From positions 372,001-436,000 of the forward strand of contig NZ_BMVK01000003.1 of assembly GCF_014650675.1 (NCBI RefSeq): a stretch of 64,000 nt of DNA, read 5' to 3'. Position 1 is the stretch's first letter, and each line of letters starts with the position of its first letter. The stretch comes from Streptomyces anulatus (GTDB lineage Bacteria; Actinomycetota; Actinomycetes; Streptomycetales; Streptomycetaceae). The position numbers and the translations under genes were made by a program. Below the pieces are notes generated by a model. The model was not told the DNA's origin. It saw nothing but the letters and a program-made list of their open reading frames with translations, and did no database searches. This document shows, one piece after another, positions 31,738 through 41,973 of the stretch.

Positions 31738-32109
31738 GTGCTGCCTACCGAGAATCGGCTGAGGCGGCGCGAGGACTTCGCGACCGCGGTACGACGAGGA
31801 CGTCGAGCCGGACGTCCACTGCTCGTCGTCCATCTACGCAGCGGTGATACGGACCCGCACGTGACGGGGGAGACTGTTCCCCCGCCGCGTGCGGGTTTCG
31901 TTGTCAGCAAGGCCGTGGGGGGCGCAGTCGTCCGTACCGCGGTGAAGCGGAAGCTTCGCCACCTGGTCCGCGACCGGCTGGCTCAGCTGCCCCCCGGTAG
32001 CCTTGTTGTCGTACGGGCGCTGCCCGGTGCGGGCGACGCCGACCATGCACAGCTGGCCCGAGACCTGGACGCCGCCCTTCAGCGGCTGCTGGGAGGGGGC
32101 GCGCGATGA
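31738..32109 (+). CDS. rnpA: Ribonuclease P protein component
   Basis: A 123-residue RNA-binding subunit of RNase P, which cuts 5' leaders off tRNAs. Visible are [17 protein letters not shown] and the RNR-like conserved block [18 protein letters not shown]. It starts with GTG 19 nt after rpmH and overlaps yidD by 4 nt (ATGA). Confidence 0.96.
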   Translation: MLPTENRLRRREDFATAVRRGRRAGRPLLVVHLRSGDTDPHVTGETVPPPRAGFVVSKAVGGAVVRTAVKRKLRHLVRDRLAQLPPGSLVVVRALPGAGDADHAQLARDLDAALQRLLGGGAR

Positions 32110-32465
32110 AGTACCCGCTGCTTGCTCTCATCAAGCTGTACCAGTGGACGATCAGTCCACTCCTCGGGCCTGTCTGCCGCTACTACCCGTCGTGTTCCCA
32201 CTATGGATATACGTCGATCGACAGGCACGGTGCCATCAAGGGAACAGCGCTGACGGCCTGGCGCATCCTGCGGTGCAATCCGTGGTCACCCGGCGGTGTG
32301 GATCATGTCCCGCCACGCAAGCGTCCGCGGTGGCACGAGCTGCTGCGTAACGCCCTGCGCGGCGAAAAGGGCGGGGAGTCCGCCGCTGATGTGCCGTCCG
32401 GGGGGTCGGTCTCCGAACCTCCGAGCCCGGCCGCAGAGACCTCGCCCAATGCTCAAGGAGCCTGA
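32106..32465 (+). CDS. yidD: Membrane insertion efficiency factor YidD
   Basis: A 119-residue small protein helping YidC insert membrane proteins. The core [10 protein letters not shown], the GAIKG segment and [12 protein letters not shown] are family signatures. An amphipathic N-terminal helix would lie on the membrane. The C-terminal 35 residues are a Ser/Pro/Glu-rich extension. Confidence 0.96.
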   Translation: MKYPLLALIKLYQWTISPLLGPVCRYYPSCSHYGYTSIDRHGAIKGTALTAWRILRCNPWSPGGVDHVPPRKRPRWHELLRNALRGEKGGESAADVPSGGSVSEPPSPAAETSPNAQGA

Positions 32466-32468
32466 TTA

Positions 32469-33734
32469 GTGGACACGATTGCCAGTCTGTTCAGCTTTAT
32501 CACCACACCCGTCTCATGGGTCATCGTTCAGTTCCACAAGGTCTACGGGGCGCTCTTCGGCGACGACTCCGGCTGGGCCTGGGGCCTGTCGATCGTGTCC
32601 CTGGTGGTGCTGATCCGGATCTGCCTGATCCCGCTCTTCGTGAAGCAGATCAAGTCGACCCGCAATATGCAGGTGCTCCAGCCGAAGATGAAGGCGATCC
32701 AGGAGCGCTACAAGAACGACAAGCAGCGTCAGTCCGAAGAGATGATGAAGCTGTACAAGGAGACGGGCACCAACCCGCTCTCCTCGTGCCTTCCCATCCT
32801 GGCGCAGTCCCCGTTCTTCTTCGCCCTGTATCACGTGCTGTCGTCCATCGCCTCGGGCAAGAAGATCGGGGCGATCAACCAGGACCTGCTGGACAGCGCG
32901 CGTCAGGCGCACATTTTCGGCGCCCCGCTCGCCGCGAAGTTCACGGACAGTGTCGAGAAGGTCACCTCGCTCGACGCTTCTCTGATGGACGTCCGGATCG
33001 TCACCGCGATCATGATCGTGCTGATGTCGGCGTCGCAGTTCTTCACCCAGCGCCAGCTGATGACGAAGAACGTCGACCTGACGGTGAAGACCCCGTACAT
33101 GCAGCAGCAGAAGATGCTGATGTACATCTTCCCGGTCATCTTCGCCGTGATGGGCATCAACTTCCCCGTCGGTGTCCTCGTCTACTGGCTGACCACGAAC
33201 GTCTGGACCATGGGTCAGCAGATGTACGTGATCAACCAGAACCCGACGCCGGGCAGCAAGGCGCAGGACGCCTACCTCCAGCGGGTCCTCAAGAGCGTGA
33301 CCGCCCACGAGCAGGTGCGCGGCCGCACCCGGCGCAACACCGTCAAGGCCATCGTCGCCAAGGGTCCCGACCGCAACGACATCGAGCGCAAGTTCATCAC
33401 CGGCCTCGGCAAGCTGGGTCTCGCGGCCCAGGAGGACGGCACGGTGCAGAAGAGCGAGACCGCCGTCGCCGACGCCGAGGGCAGCCAGACGCACAAGCGC
33501 CAGCAGCCCAAGCGCCAGACTAAGGCGAAGCGCCAGACGACCGGTGCCACGGCCGGTGGAGCCAAGGAGACGGAGTCCTCGGACACCGGCTCCAAGACCT
33601 CGCTCGAGAAGCAGGACGCACCGCAGGACGACAAGCCGAAGTCGGCGGGCAAGCCCGCCTCCGGCTCCTCACGCCAAGCCAAGTCCGGACAGCGCAAGGG
33701 CCCGCAGCGGCCCAAGCACCCGTCCAAGAAGTAA
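32469..33734 (+). CDS. yidC: Membrane protein insertase YidC/Oxa1
   Basis: A 421-residue insertase. Five transmembrane helices are visible: near 15-30, 38-60, around the [12 protein letters not shown] segment, [19 protein letters not shown], and the [27 protein letters not shown] pair. The cytosolic loop [17 protein letters not shown] is the coiled region of this family. The conserved groove Arg is in [11 protein letters not shown]. The last 130 residues are a highly basic, Lys/Gln/Ser-rich tail which probably binds ribosomes. It begins with GTG 3 nt after yidD. Confidence 0.97.
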   Translation: MDTIASLFSFITTPVSWVIVQFHKVYGALFGDDSGWAWGLSIVSLVVLIRICLIPLFVKQIKSTRNMQVLQPKMKAIQERYKNDKQRQSEEMMKLYKETGTNPLSSCLPILAQSPFFFALYHVLSSIASGKKIGAINQDLLDSARQAHIFGAPLAAKFTDSVEKVTSLDASLMDVRIVTAIMIVLMSASQFFTQRQLMTKNVDLTVKTPYMQQQKMLMYIFPVIFAVMGINFPVGVLVYWLTTNVWTMGQQMYVINQNPTPGSKAQDAYLQRVLKSVTAHEQVRGRTRRNTVKAIVAKGPDRNDIERKFITGLGKLGLAAQEDGTVQKSETAVADAEGSQTHKRQQPKRQTKAKRQTTGATAGGAKETESSDTGSKTSLEKQDAPQDDKPKSAGKPASGSSRQAKSGQRKGPQRPKHPSKK

Positions 33735-33748
33735 GAAGGAGTCCATCC

Positions 33749-34264
33749 GTGACGGAAGGCACCACTTCCACGGCCGCCGCTGAGGCCGGCAGCGACACCC
33801 TGACCCGCCTGGAGCAGGAGGGCGAGATCGCGGCCGACTACCTCGAGGGACTGCTCGACATCGCCGACCTCGACGGCGACATCGACATGGACGTCGAGGC
33901 GGACCGGGCCGCGGTGTCGATCATCAGCGAATCGGCACGCGACCTCCAGAAGCTCGTGGGCCGCGACGGTGAGGTCCTGGAGGCGCTCCAGGAGCTGACG
34001 CGGCTGGCCGTCCACCGGGAAACGGGCGACCGCAGCCGCCTGATGCTGGACATCGGTGGCTTCCGGGCCCAGAAGCGCGAGATCCTCGCGGCGCTGGGCG
34101 CCAAGGCCGCGGACGAGGTCAAGAGCTCGGGCGAGCCGGTGAAGCTGGACCCGATGACGCCGTTCGAGCGCAAGGTCGTGCACGACGCGATCGCCGCGGC
34201 CGGTCTCCGGAGCGAGTCGGAGGGCGAGGAGCCGCAGCGCTTCGTCGTCGTACTCCCGGCCTGA
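33749..34264 (+). CDS. jag: KH-R3H RNA-binding protein Jag/KhpB
   Basis: A 171-residue protein with an acidic N-terminus, a KH-like domain (VSIISESARDLQKLVGRDGEVLEALQELTRLA) and a C-terminal R3H domain (LDPMTPFERKVVHDAIAA). It lacks the N-terminal Jag_N domain of Firmicutes. Such proteins bind RNA and affect cell division and envelope growth. It follows yidC by 14 nt and ends in a strong terminator. Confidence 0.95.
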   Translation: MTEGTTSTAAAEAGSDTLTRLEQEGEIAADYLEGLLDIADLDGDIDMDVEADRAAVSIISESARDLQKLVGRDGEVLEALQELTRLAVHRETGDRSRLMLDIGGFRAQKREILAALGAKAADEVKSSGEPVKLDPMTPFERKVVHDAIAAAGLRSESEGEEPQRFVVVLPA

Positions 34265-34280
34265 CCGGATCCTTGTACTG

Positions 34281-34310
34281 TCGGCCCCGTCTGTTCGCAG
34301 GCGGGGCCGA
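34281..34310 (+). terminator. Terminator with UUCG tetraloop
   Basis: TCGGCCCCG/CGGGGCCGA stem, extended by TCTG/CAGG around a TTCG loop, then TCTTT. It ends the rpmH-to-jag transcript. Confidence 0.9.
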
Positions 34311-34373
34311 TCTTTGTCAGCCTGATAGTCAGCCACCCACAGTGCGCTAGTGCGGTATGGAAGGACGGTCCCC

Positions 34374-35090
34374 GTGACGGAGGCAGCAGAGCTCCCCCAG
34401 GCACCTGCGGAGGCGCAGGCGGTGTTCGGAGAGCTCTTCCCGGAGGCTGTCCGGTACGCGGAGCTTCTTGCGGATGCCGGGGTCAAGCGAGGCCTGATCG
34501 GGCCGCGTGAGGTCCCCCGGCTGTGGGAGCGGCACCTGCTGAACTGTGCGGTGCTCTCCGAGGTCGTACCCGAGGGCGTCACCGTCTGCGATGTGGGATC
34601 CGGCGCGGGTCTGCCCGGCATCCCGCTGGCTCTGGTGCGCCCCGATCTCAAGATCACCCTGCTGGAGCCGCTGCTCCGGCGGACGAACTTCCTCCAGGAA
34701 GTCGTCGAACTGCTCGGCCTGGACCATGTGACGGTCGTGCGCGGCCGGGCCGAGGAGGTCCTCGGGACGCTTCAGCCCGTTCACGTGGTGACCGCCCGTG
34801 CGGTGGCCCCGCTGGACCGGCTGGCGGGCTGGGGCGTGCCCCTGCTCAAGCCTTACGGGGAGATGCTCGCGCTCAAGGGCGACACTGCCGAGGAGGAGCT
34901 CAACGGCGCCAGGGCCGCGCTCAGCAAGCTCGGTGTCCTGGAGACCGAGGTGCTCCACGTCGGCGAAGGCGTGGTCGATCCGCTCTCCACCGTGGTCCGT
35001 GTCGTGGTGGGAGAGAGCCCCGGCGGTGTGAGGTTCGCCGCAAAGAGGGCCAAGGCCGCTCGGACGGGGCGGACGCGCAGGCGTCGCTGA
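34374..35090 (+). CDS. rsmG: 16S rRNA (guanine527-N7)-methyltransferase RsmG
   Basis: A 238-residue Rossmann methyltransferase (GidB) that makes m7G527 in 16S rRNA with SAM. SAM motif [16 protein letters not shown] and downstream [10 protein letters not shown] with the RLAGW segment are typical. The GTG at 34374 has GGAAGG 9 nt upstream; 24 nt earlier an ATG is in frame. Loss of this gene is known to give low-level streptomycin resistance in Streptomyces. Confidence 0.97.
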   Translation: MTEAAELPQAPAEAQAVFGELFPEAVRYAELLADAGVKRGLIGPREVPRLWERHLLNCAVLSEVVPEGVTVCDVGSGAGLPGIPLALVRPDLKITLLEPLLRRTNFLQEVVELLGLDHVTVVRGRAEEVLGTLQPVHVVTARAVAPLDRLAGWGVPLLKPYGEMLALKGDTAEEELNGARAALSKLGVLETEVLHVGEGVVDPLSTVVRVVVGESPGGVRFAAKRAKAARTGRTRRRR

Positions 35091-35416
35091 GGGCACTACG
35101 GGACCGCATCACCGTCCGGCCGGGAGTCCTGTGTGGTCGGGCGGTATGCGGAGTCTGTTGGTTCTCGCGCCGCTTAGCAGTGGTTGTACCGGAAAGTAGC
35201 GATACGCACCCCGTGCGGAGTGTCGTGGCCTGGTAGTTGCCCCGCGGGGGCATCGTGTTTCACGTGAAACGTCGCTCTCTGCTGCAGGGAATCATCGGCC
35301 GCGGTCGTGCGGCTGCCACGCCGCGCGACCGCAAGCCCGGACGGGTTGCCGAGTTGTCCACACGCACGGATTCATCCACAGAACAGCGGGCCTCGCTGGT
35401 TCACGACCCCGAAAGC
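35091..35416. other. parAB upstream region
   Basis: About 326 nt between rsmG and the favoured parA ATG. It carries the first parS (35257-35270) and must hold the parAB promoter. The parA frame is open through most of it, from a TTG at 35237. Confidence 0.6.
35257..35270. other. parS: parS site 1
   Basis: Perfect GTTTCACGTGAAAC, the ParB loading site, in the parA leader 160 nt before the chosen start. Confidence 0.97.
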
Positions 35417-36493
35417 ATGGCAGGCTCTGTTCATTGCGAGCCTGAAGTCGAGGAGAGTGAATCCTTGCGGTCCGACGCCAACATCGCGGGACCGATGACC
35501 GACCCGGTCCCCGGTCCCCGAACCGAGTCCGTGGGTGAGGGTGTTTCACGTGAAACACCGCCGCCGATGGACGACACACCCATCGGCCGAGCCGCTCAGC
35601 TGGCGGTCGAGGCCCTCGGCCGCGCCGGCGAAGGGCTGCCCCGTCCTGACCACACCCGCGTCATGGTGGTGGCCAACCAGAAGGGCGGGGTCGGGAAGAC
35701 GACCACGACGGTCAACCTTGCCGCTTCCCTGGCCCTGCACGGTGCGCGCGTTCTGGTGGTCGACCTCGACCCGCAGGGCAACGCCTCCACGGCTCTGGGC
35801 ATCGATCACCACGCCGATGTCCCCTCGATCTACGACGTCCTGGTGGAGAGCCGCCCGCTCTCCGAGGTGGTCCAGCCCGTTCCGGACGTCGAAGGTCTCT
35901 TCTGTGCCCCCGCCACCATCGATCTCGCCGGTGCGGAGATCGAGCTGGTCTCGCTGGTGGCACGGGAGAGCCGACTCCAGCGGGCCATCCAGGCGTACGA
36001 GCAGCCGCTGGACTACATCCTCATCGACTGCCCGCCCTCGCTGGGCCTGTTGACGGTGAACGCGATGGTGGCCGGGGCCGAGGTGCTGATCCCTATCCAG
36101 TGCGAGTACTACGCGCTGGAAGGCCTGGGGCAGCTCCTGCGGAACGTCGACCTGGTGCGGGGCCATCTCAATCCGGACCTGCACGTCTCGACGATTCTGT
36201 TGACGATGTACGACGGCCGGACGAGGCTCGCCTCCCAGGTCGCCGAGGAGGTCCGTACCCACTTCGGCAAGGAAGTACTGCGGACGAGCATTCCGCGCTC
36301 GGTACGCATCTCTGAGGCGCCGAGCTACGGTCAGACCGTGCTGACCTACGACCCGGGATCCAGCGGTTCGCTCTCGTATCTCGAAGCAGCCCGGGAGATC
36401 GCCCTGCGGGGCGCCGGGGTGCACTACGAGGCTCAGCACGCCCACACGAGCAGTCAGAACAGCCAGCAGAACGTTTCGGAGGGCATTCAGTGA
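35417..36493 (+). CDS. parA: Chromosome partitioning ATPase ParA
   Basis: A 358-residue Walker-type ATPase (from the ATG at 35417) that positions ParB-bound origins. The deviant Walker A is KGGVGKTT with the signature Lys, Walker A' [10 protein letters not shown] and Walker B YILIDCPP follow. The N-terminal 100 residues are variable. Starts are uncertain: TTG at 35237 opens the frame; TTG at 35465 has GGAG 9 nt upstream; the ATG at 35417 matches my memory of homologues but has a weak ribosome site. A second parS lies inside the 5' coding part. It overlaps parB by 4 nt. Confidence 0.93.
   Translation: MAGSVHCEPEVEESESLRSDANIAGPMTDPVPGPRTESVGEGVSRETPPPMDDTPIGRAAQLAVEALGRAGEGLPRPDHTRVMVVANQKGGVGKTTTTVNLAASLALHGARVLVVDLDPQGNASTALGIDHHADVPSIYDVLVESRPLSEVVQPVPDVEGLFCAPATIDLAGAEIELVSLVARESRLQRAIQAYEQPLDYILIDCPPSLGLLTVNAMVAGAEVLIPIQCEYYALEGLGQLLRNVDLVRGHLNPDLHVSTILLTMYDGRTRLASQVAEEVRTHFGKEVLRTSIPRSVRISEAPSYGQTVLTYDPGSSGSLSYLEAAREIALRGAGVHYEAQHAHTSSQNSQQNVSEGIQ
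35543..35556. other. parS: parS site 2
   Basis: Perfect 14-bp site inside parA, read as VSRET in the protein. Confidence 0.97.
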
Positions 36494-37584
36494 GTGAGCG
36501 TCGTAGAGGACTGGGACGTGGGCTCGGTGCGCTGATCCCCGCCGCTCCTCAGGAGAAGCAGGTGTCGGCACCCGGAGGCGGTGCGGCGTCGTCCGGCGCT
36601 GGTCCGGTTCTGACGGCGGAGCGCGGGGTGGCCGCTGCGAAGGTGACCGCGCTGCCGTCCGTCCCGGTGGTGCCGGAGCCGGCGTCCACGCCGGAGGGCC
36701 GGTCGGAGCAGGATGCCGGGACGTCCGGTGCGTACTTCGCCGAGCTGCCGATCGGGACGATCACCCCGAACCCTCGCCAGCCCCGTGAGGTGTTCGACGA
36801 GGACGCGCTGGCCGAGCTGGTCGTCTCCATCAAGGAAGTCGGCCTTCTCCAGCCGGTCGTCGTCCGCAAGGTGGGCCCGGACAGCTACGAGCTCATCATG
36901 GGTGAGCGTCGGTGGAGGGCCTGCCGTGAAGCGGGCCTGGAGCGGATTCCCACCATCGTCCGCGCCACGGACGACGAGAAGCTGCTGCTGGACGCGCTGC
37001 TGGAGAACCTCCACCGGGCTCAGCTGAACCCGTTGGAAGAGGCCGCTGCGTACGACCAGCTGCTCAAGGACTTCAAGTGCACCCATGACCAGCTGGCCGA
37101 CCGGATCGGCCGCTCGCGGCCGCAGGTGACGAACACGCTGAGGCTCCTGCGGCTTTCGCCGCCGGTGCAGCGCCGGGTCGCCGCGGGTGTTCTTTCGGCC
37201 GGCCATGCCCGTGCCCTGCTGTCGGTGGACGATTCCGAGGAGCAGGACCGGCTGGCCCACCGCATCGTGGCCGAAGGGCTTTCGGTGCGCGCGGTCGAGG
37301 AGATCGTGACGCTCATGGGCTCGCACCCCACGAGTTCCGCGAAGCCCAAGGGCCCGAGGGCCGGCGGCCGTCTGTCTCCCGCTCTGACCGACCTGGCGAC
37401 CCGTCTGTCCGACCGCTTCGAGACCCGGGTGAAGGTCGACCTGGGGCAGAAGAAGGGCAAGATCGTCGTCGAGTTCGCCTCGATGGAGGACCTGGACCGG
37501 ATTCTCGGCAGTCTCGCCCCGGGCGAGGGCCGTGTGCTGGAGCGCCGGCTCGCCGAGACGTCCGAGGAGGACGACGAGGGCTGA
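36490..37584 (+). CDS. parB: Chromosome partitioning protein ParB
   Basis: A 364-residue CTP-binding clamp that loads at parS. The N-terminal [10 protein letters not shown] box binds ParA; the CTPase motif is in [11 protein letters not shown] and [35 protein letters not shown] precedes the helix-turn-helix that ends [11 protein letters not shown]. The C-terminal dimer domain is present. Starts with GTG overlapping parA. A hairpin follows. Confidence 0.98.
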   Translation: MSERRRGLGRGLGALIPAAPQEKQVSAPGGGAASSGAGPVLTAERGVAAAKVTALPSVPVVPEPASTPEGRSEQDAGTSGAYFAELPIGTITPNPRQPREVFDEDALAELVVSIKEVGLLQPVVVRKVGPDSYELIMGERRWRACREAGLERIPTIVRATDDEKLLLDALLENLHRAQLNPLEEAAAYDQLLKDFKCTHDQLADRIGRSRPQVTNTLRLLRLSPPVQRRVAAGVLSAGHARALLSVDDSEEQDRLAHRIVAEGLSVRAVEEIVTLMGSHPTSSAKPKGPRAGGRLSPALTDLATRLSDRFETRVKVDLGQKKGKIVVEFASMEDLDRILGSLAPGEGRVLERRLAETSEEDDEG

Positions 37585-37888
37585 GCAGCGGGACCTGGAG
37601 GAAGGGCGGGCTGTGCGCCGGTGCATACCGGAACACGGCCCGCCCTTTGCCCTCTCTCGGTGTCCGCATCACCTCTGGGTGGATACGATGCGTTCTGGGA
37701 CGGCGCATCCACGGTGATCGACCTCAGAGGAGGGCGGAGGCCTTGCGAAGAGTGAGCCGCAGTCGGCTCGTCACGGTCGGGCTGGGCCTGGGCGCCGTCG
37801 GGGGGTTCGTCGGCAGTCTGTTCCATGAACGGAGCACACTGGCAGCCGCACGCGGTGCGGCGGGCGAAGGAAGTGAGGGATCGCCGTC
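37585..37888. other. Intergenic region after parB
   Basis: About 304 nt. The first part is the parB terminator. A frame open from TTG 37743 encodes a short hydrophobic segment but runs out of frame into the GNAT gene, so I do not call it a gene. Confidence 0.5.
37602..37648 (+). terminator. parB terminator
   Basis: Stem AAGGGCGGGCTGTG/CACGGCCCGCCCTT with one mismatch and ends in TTT. Probable end of the parAB transcript. Confidence 0.8.
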
Positions 37889-38506
37889 ATGGGGCGTCGG
37901 CTCGTGCCACTCACCTTGGACAACCTTCCGGACCTCCCCGAACGTTGCCGCTCGTGCGTCTTCTGGGAGCTTGACCCGGTCAGTGGGGAAGCCGCAGTAA
38001 GGGCGGGCAAGCCGGAGCTGGAGAAAGAAGCCTGGATCTCCGCGGTCCTCCTGGAGTGGGGCTCCTGCGGCCGGGTGGTCTATGTGGACGACGTGCCGGT
38101 GGGTTTCGTGCTCTACGCCCCGCCCGCGTACGTCCCCCGCTCGACGGCCTTCCCGACCAGCCCGGTCTCCCCCGATGCCGTTCAGCTCATCACTGGGCTG
38201 ATCATCCCCGAGTACCAGGGCCAGGGGTTGGGCCGAGTCATGGTGCAGACGGTGGCGAAGGACGTTCTGCGCCGGGGCTTCAAGGCGATCGAGGCGTTCG
38301 GAGACGCGCGGTCCGAGCAAGCCACCTGCGTACTCCCCGCGGATCATCTTCTGGCCGTCGGCTTCAAGACGGTGCGGCCGCATCCCGTGTACCCACGGCT
38401 GAGGCTGGATCTGCGGACGACGCTCTCCTGGAAGGAAGACGTGGAGATGGCGCTCGACCGGCTTCTGGGGGCGGTGCAGAAGGAACCGGTGCTGCGGCCG
38501 CTGTGA
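37889..38506 (+). CDS. GNAT family acetyltransferase
   Basis: A 205-residue protein. The acetyl-CoA motif A reads GLIIPEYQGQGLGRVMVQTVAK, close to the family's Q/RxxGxG/A. The first half has a Cys pair in ERCRSCVFWEL. No substrate can be assigned. It lies between parB and trxA, a conserved place in Streptomyces, and converges on trxA. Initiation at ATG 37889 follows GATCGCCGTC, a weak ribosome site. Confidence 0.88.
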   Translation: MGRRLVPLTLDNLPDLPERCRSCVFWELDPVSGEAAVRAGKPELEKEAWISAVLLEWGSCGRVVYVDDVPVGFVLYAPPAYVPRSTAFPTSPVSPDAVQLITGLIIPEYQGQGLGRVMVQTVAKDVLRRGFKAIEAFGDARSEQATCVLPADHLLAVGFKTVRPHPVYPRLRLDLRTTLSWKEDVEMALDRLLGAVQKEPVLRPL

Positions 38507-38566
38507 GGCCGGGCCGCTGTCGGCCGCCATGTGAAAACGGGTCCACCCCCCGCAGGGGATGGACCC

Positions 38567-38580
38567 GTTTCACGTGAAAC
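38567..38580. other. parS: parS site 3
   Basis: Perfect 14-bp site just after a hairpin (AACGGGTCCA...TGGACCCGTT, about 38535-38569) between the convergent GNAT and trxA genes; the hairpin and the parS share bases. Confidence 0.97.
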
Positions 38581-38605
38581 ATTGCGCCGGGGCGCTGCTG
38601 TGCGG

Positions 38606-38938
38606 TTACGCGGTGATGAAGCCTTCGAGGTCGCGGAGGATCGCGGCCTTCGGCTTGGCGCCGACGATGGTCTTGGCGACCTCGCCGCCCTGGTACACGT
38701 TCAGGGTCGGAATGGACATCACGCCGTACTTGGCGGCGGTGGCCGGGTTCTCGTCGATGTTGAGCTTGACGATCTCGATCTGGTCGCCGTGCTCTGCTGC
38801 GATCGCCTCCAGCGACGGGGCGATCTGGCGGCACGGGCCGCACCAGGCGGCCCAGAAGTCCACCAGAACAGGCTTGTCGCTCTTGAGGACGACCTCGTCG
38901 AAGGTGTCATCCGTAACGTGCTTCAGGTCGCCGGCCAC
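38606..38938 (-). CDS. trxA: Thioredoxin
   Basis: A 110-residue thioredoxin with the redox motif WCGPC in FWAAWCGPCRQIAP and the cis-Pro in MSIPTLNVY. Reduces protein disulfides with electrons from the adjacent TrxB. It follows trxB by 46 nt. Confidence 0.98.
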   Translation of the reverse strand: MAGDLKHVTDDTFDEVVLKSDKPVLVDFWAAWCGPCRQIAPSLEAIAAEHGDQIEIVKLNIDENPATAAKYGVMSIPTLNVYQGGEVAKTIVGAKPKAAILRDLEGFITA

Positions 38939-38984
38939 GGCGGCCTCCTTAGTCTCTCGGGGTGGTGGGGTGTGGTGCGGACGT

Positions 38985-39956
38985 TCAGACGGCCGGGGTC
39001 TTCTCCGGCTCGGCGGGCTCCGCGTCGGCCAGGGCCGCGAGGAAGCGCTCGGCGTCCAGGGCGGCGGAGCAGCCGGTGCCCGCTGCCGTGATGGCCTGAC
39101 GGTAGGTGTGGTCGACCACGTCTCCGGCGCCGAAGACGCCGGTCAGGTTGGTGCGGGTGGAGGGGGCCTCGACCTTCAGGTAACCCTCGTCGTCGAGCTC
39201 CAGCTGGCCCTTGAAGAGCTCGGTGCGCGGGTCGTGGCCGACGGCGATGAACAGTCCGGTCACGGGGAGCTCGGACGTCTCGCCGGTCTTGGTGTTGCGC
39301 AGGGTCAGACCGGAGAGCTTCTGGTCGCCCTTGACCTCGGCGACCTCGCTGTCCCAGGCGAACTTGATCTTCGGGTCGGCGAAGGCCCGGTCCTGCATGG
39401 CCTTGGAGGCACGCAGGGTGTCGCGGCGGTGGACGATCGTGACGGACTTGGCGAAGCGGGAGAGGAAGGTCGCCTCCTCCATCGCGGTGTCGCCGCCGCC
39501 GATCACGGCGATGTCGTGGTCCTTGAAGAAGAAGCCGTCGCAGGTGGCGCACCAGGAGACGCCGCGTCCGGAGAGGGCGTCCTCGTTGGGCAGTCCGAGC
39601 TTGCGGTGCTGGGAGCCGGTCGTGACGATGACGGCCTTGGCGCGGTGGACGGTGCCCGCGGTGTCGGTGACGGTCTTGACGTCACCGGTGAGGTCGACCG
39701 CGACCACGTCGTCGGGGATCAGCTCGGCGCCGAAGCGCTCGGCCTGGGCCCGCATGTTGTCCATGAGCTCGGGGCCCATGATGCCGTCCTGGAAGCCGGG
39801 GAAGTTCTCCACGTCGGTGGTGTTCATCAGCGCACCGCCGGCCGTGACGGCGCCCTCGAAGACCAACGGGTTCAGCGAGGCGCGGGCGGTGTACAGCGCG
39901 GCGGTGTACCCGGCCGGTCCGGAGCCGATGATGATCACATTACGGACGTCGCTCAC
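38985..39956 (-). CDS. trxB: Thioredoxin reductase
   Basis: A 323-residue FAD/NADPH flavoprotein. FAD motif [10 protein letters not shown] near the N-terminus, redox CATC in [15 protein letters not shown] motif [10 protein letters not shown] and the C-terminal [13 protein letters not shown]. Passes NADPH electrons to TrxA. Likely served by the oxidative-stress promoters upstream, but no such box was identified by eye. Confidence 0.98.
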   Translation of the reverse strand: MSDVRNVIIIGSGPAGYTAALYTARASLNPLVFEGAVTAGGALMNTTDVENFPGFQDGIMGPELMDNMRAQAERFGAELIPDDVVAVDLTGDVKTVTDTAGTVHRAKAVIVTTGSQHRKLGLPNEDALSGRGVSWCATCDGFFFKDHDIAVIGGGDTAMEEATFLSRFAKSVTIVHRRDTLRASKAMQDRAFADPKIKFAWDSEVAEVKGDQKLSGLTLRNTKTGETSELPVTGLFIAVGHDPRTELFKGQLELDDEGYLKVEAPSTRTNLTGVFGAGDVVDHTYRQAITAAGTGCSAALDAERFLAALADAEPAEPEKTPAV

Positions 39957-40082
39957 GGGTTTCTTCCTCGTTTCTGCAGACTGCCTAACTGCCTACGGGG
40001 TCGGTTCAACGACTCACACCCCACCCAACGGATCCTACGGCTGATGCATTCCCGAACGTGCCGCAGCGGTCGCGGACGGTTC

Positions 40083-41051
40083 TCAGGGGCGGTCGTAGGA
40101 GCGGGTGAGCAGCAGCTGCCCGGTGGACTCCGGGGCGGTGTCCACGCAGGAGGCGGCCACCACATAGGCCTGCACGCGTGAGGGGTCGCTCCGGTGCGGA
40201 AGGACGACGAGATAGGCGTCCGTTCCCTGGTACGTCCCCTCGTCGAGAGCGAGGGCCGGCGTGGTGCGGCCGGTGGCCTGCTGGACGCAGGGAGGAACGA
40301 CGACGGCAGGGGCCTTCAGGGGGCTCCTGGTCGCCGCGGTGTCGGGGGTGACGGCCTCGCTCGTCGACTTGGTGTCCGCGCCCGGCGGCACCTTCTTGGC
40401 TCCGGGGCTCTCTTGGCTCGCCCTGCCGCCGAGGAGGTCCTGCACCTGGGATTCGAGCGTGCCGTCGGCGTAGGCGTGCGCGCTGCTTTCCGCGGCGCTG
40501 ACTCCGCTGTCGGCCGCGGTCTTGGAGGAGTCGCCGGACGGGGCGATGGACTGGAGGAAGAAGACGCTCATCCCGATGACCGCCGCGCCGAACGCGGTGC
40601 CGAGGACCACAGCGCGCCGTCGCCGGCGGGTGGGACGGCGGCCCGGCCCGGTGGCGGCGGCGGACCGGCCCGCAGGGCGACTCGGGGCGGGCGCGCCGAT
40701 GCTCCTGGAAGCGGACTCGCTCGTCGCACGGTCGGTCGTGGTGTCTTCGCCGGTCGTTGTTTCACGTGAAACAACGACCGGCTCGTCCGCGACGGGAGCG
40801 GTGGGCCGGACTTCCGCCGCGAGGGCCGCGTCGATGCGGGCGGCGATGTCTTCGGGCATCGGCTCGGGGGTGGGCATCGTTCCGAGCAGGTCTCGGATCT
40901 CTTCCAGGGAGTCCCGCACCTCTGAGCAGAGGTCGCAGCCTGCGACGTGCTGCTGTACTTCCGCCGCCCGGGAAGGGGAGAGCAGTCCCTCGGTGAGATC
41001 GGAGATCTCGGAGACCTCCGGGTGCTGAGCCGTGTCGGCCGTGGATGTCAC
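40083..41051 (-). CDS. Zinc-finger anti-sigma factor (RsmA/SigM partner)
   Basis: A 322-residue membrane protein. The N-terminal anti-sigma domain has HVAGCDLC, the HxxxCxxC zinc motif of ZAS proteins, near residues 36-43. A basic stretch (RRPTRRRRRA) precedes one transmembrane helix near 155-175 and the C-terminal 150 residues are outside, with two Cys. It should hold SigM at the membrane until a stress signal. It starts GTG, 4 nt overlap with sigM, and contains a parS in its coding sequence. Confidence 0.88.
   Translation of the reverse strand: MTSTADTAQHPEVSEISDLTEGLLSPSRAAEVQQHVAGCDLCSEVRDSLEEIRDLLGTMPTPEPMPEDIAARIDAALAAEVRPTAPVADEPVVVSRETTTGEDTTTDRATSESASRSIGAPAPSRPAGRSAAATGPGRRPTRRRRRAVVLGTAFGAAVIGMSVFFLQSIAPSGDSSKTAADSGVSAAESSAHAYADGTLESQVQDLLGGRASQESPGAKKVPPGADTKSTSEAVTPDTAATRSPLKAPAVVVPPCVQQATGRTTPALALDEGTYQGTDAYLVVLPHRSDPSRVQAYVVAASCVDTAPESTGQLLLTRSYDRP
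40759..40772. other. parS: parS site 4 (inside the anti-sigma gene)
   Basis: Perfect 14-bp site inside a longer perfect palindrome (CGGTCGTTGTTTCACGTGAAACAACGACCG, 30 bp, 40751-40780, given here only in part by its centre). It is read as VSRET in the linker of the anti-sigma protein. Confidence 0.97.
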
Positions 41052-41764
41052 GGGCGCCCACCTCCTCCCTTCGTAGCGGCAGGATCGCTTGCTCCTGCGT
41101 CTTTGGGTCCTGACGCAGATGGGACGGATGCTCCGGGCGTCCGGTTCCTTCCGACCGCGCCGTTCTCCCCGTCGGGGGCCCGCCCCCCGGTTTCCGCGCG
41201 CAGATGGCGGACCAGGGGGGCCAGTCTCGCCCGGCCCCGGGCACATCGGCTTTTCACGGTGCCGGTCGGCACCTCGAGGATGCTGGCTGCCTCCGCGACG
41301 GGGTAGCCCTGCATGTCGACGAGGACGAGGGCCGCCCGCTGCTCGGCGGGCAGCGTGGCCAGGGCTTCCTGGAGCTGGCGGTGGAGGTCCTGCCGTACGG
41401 CGGGCGCCTCGGCCGATTCGTGGGGTTCCAGGAGCTGATCGAGCCGTTCGGCGTCGTCCACCGGGGACGTCTTGCGGGAGGCGGCCTTGCGGACCCGGTC
41501 GAGGCAGGCGTTGACGGTGATCCGGTGCAGCCAGGTGGTGACCGCCGACTGGCCGCGGAAGGTGTGAGCGGCGCGGAAGGCGTTGACGAGGGCGTCCTGG
41601 ACGGCGTCGGCCGCTTCCTCCCTGTCCCCCAGCGTGCGCACCGCCACGGCCCAGAGCCGGTCGCGGTGGCGGCGTACGAGTTCGCCGAAGGCGTCGGGGT
41701 CGCCCGCCACATGCTGGGCGAGCAGGTCCGAGTCGCTCGGTGCCTCTGGTGGAACAGAATCCAC
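41048..41764 (-). CDS. sigM: ECF RNA polymerase sigma factor SigM
   Basis: A 238-residue sigma-70 family ECF factor. Region 2 contains FGELVRRHRDRLWAVAVRTLGDREEAADAVQDALVNAFRAAHTFRG; region 4 contains LPAEQRAALVLVDMQGYPVAEAASILEVPTGTVKSRCARGR. The extension at the C-terminus is Gly/Ser-rich. The GTG at 41764 has GGAGGGGGAG upstream; the frame is open further. By position next to trxBA this is the S. coelicolor SigM equivalent. Confidence 0.9.
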   Translation of the reverse strand: MDSVPPEAPSDSDLLAQHVAGDPDAFGELVRRHRDRLWAVAVRTLGDREEAADAVQDALVNAFRAAHTFRGQSAVTTWLHRITVNACLDRVRKAASRKTSPVDDAERLDQLLEPHESAEAPAVRQDLHRQLQEALATLPAEQRAALVLVDMQGYPVAEAASILEVPTGTVKSRCARGRARLAPLVRHLRAETGGRAPDGENGAVGRNRTPGASVPSASGPKDAGASDPAATKGGGGRP

Positions 41765-41973
41765 CGTGCTCCCCCTCCGAACCGGATCCGATGTCACATA
41801 CGGGCCGCGCCCGGCGGAGCGGTGCGACGGGGAGAAGCCTGCCGTCACGGGTGTGACGGCCGCAACCCTTGTCGTCGAAGGCGCTCGGTGGTGCGGGCGG
41901 TCGGCCCCACAGTAACGGGCGGGTGGGACCGGTGATCACGGGCCGGTACGGGTGGGCCGCACCGGCCCGTGCA

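Noticed and set aside
35237-35416. Upstream extension of parA from TTG 35237
   Set aside because: It would translate through a parS and has no ribosome site; kept only as an alternative start.
37743-38000. Possible small membrane protein after parB
   Set aside because: Has a short hydrophobic segment, but the frame runs into the GNAT gene and has no clear ribosome site or family.
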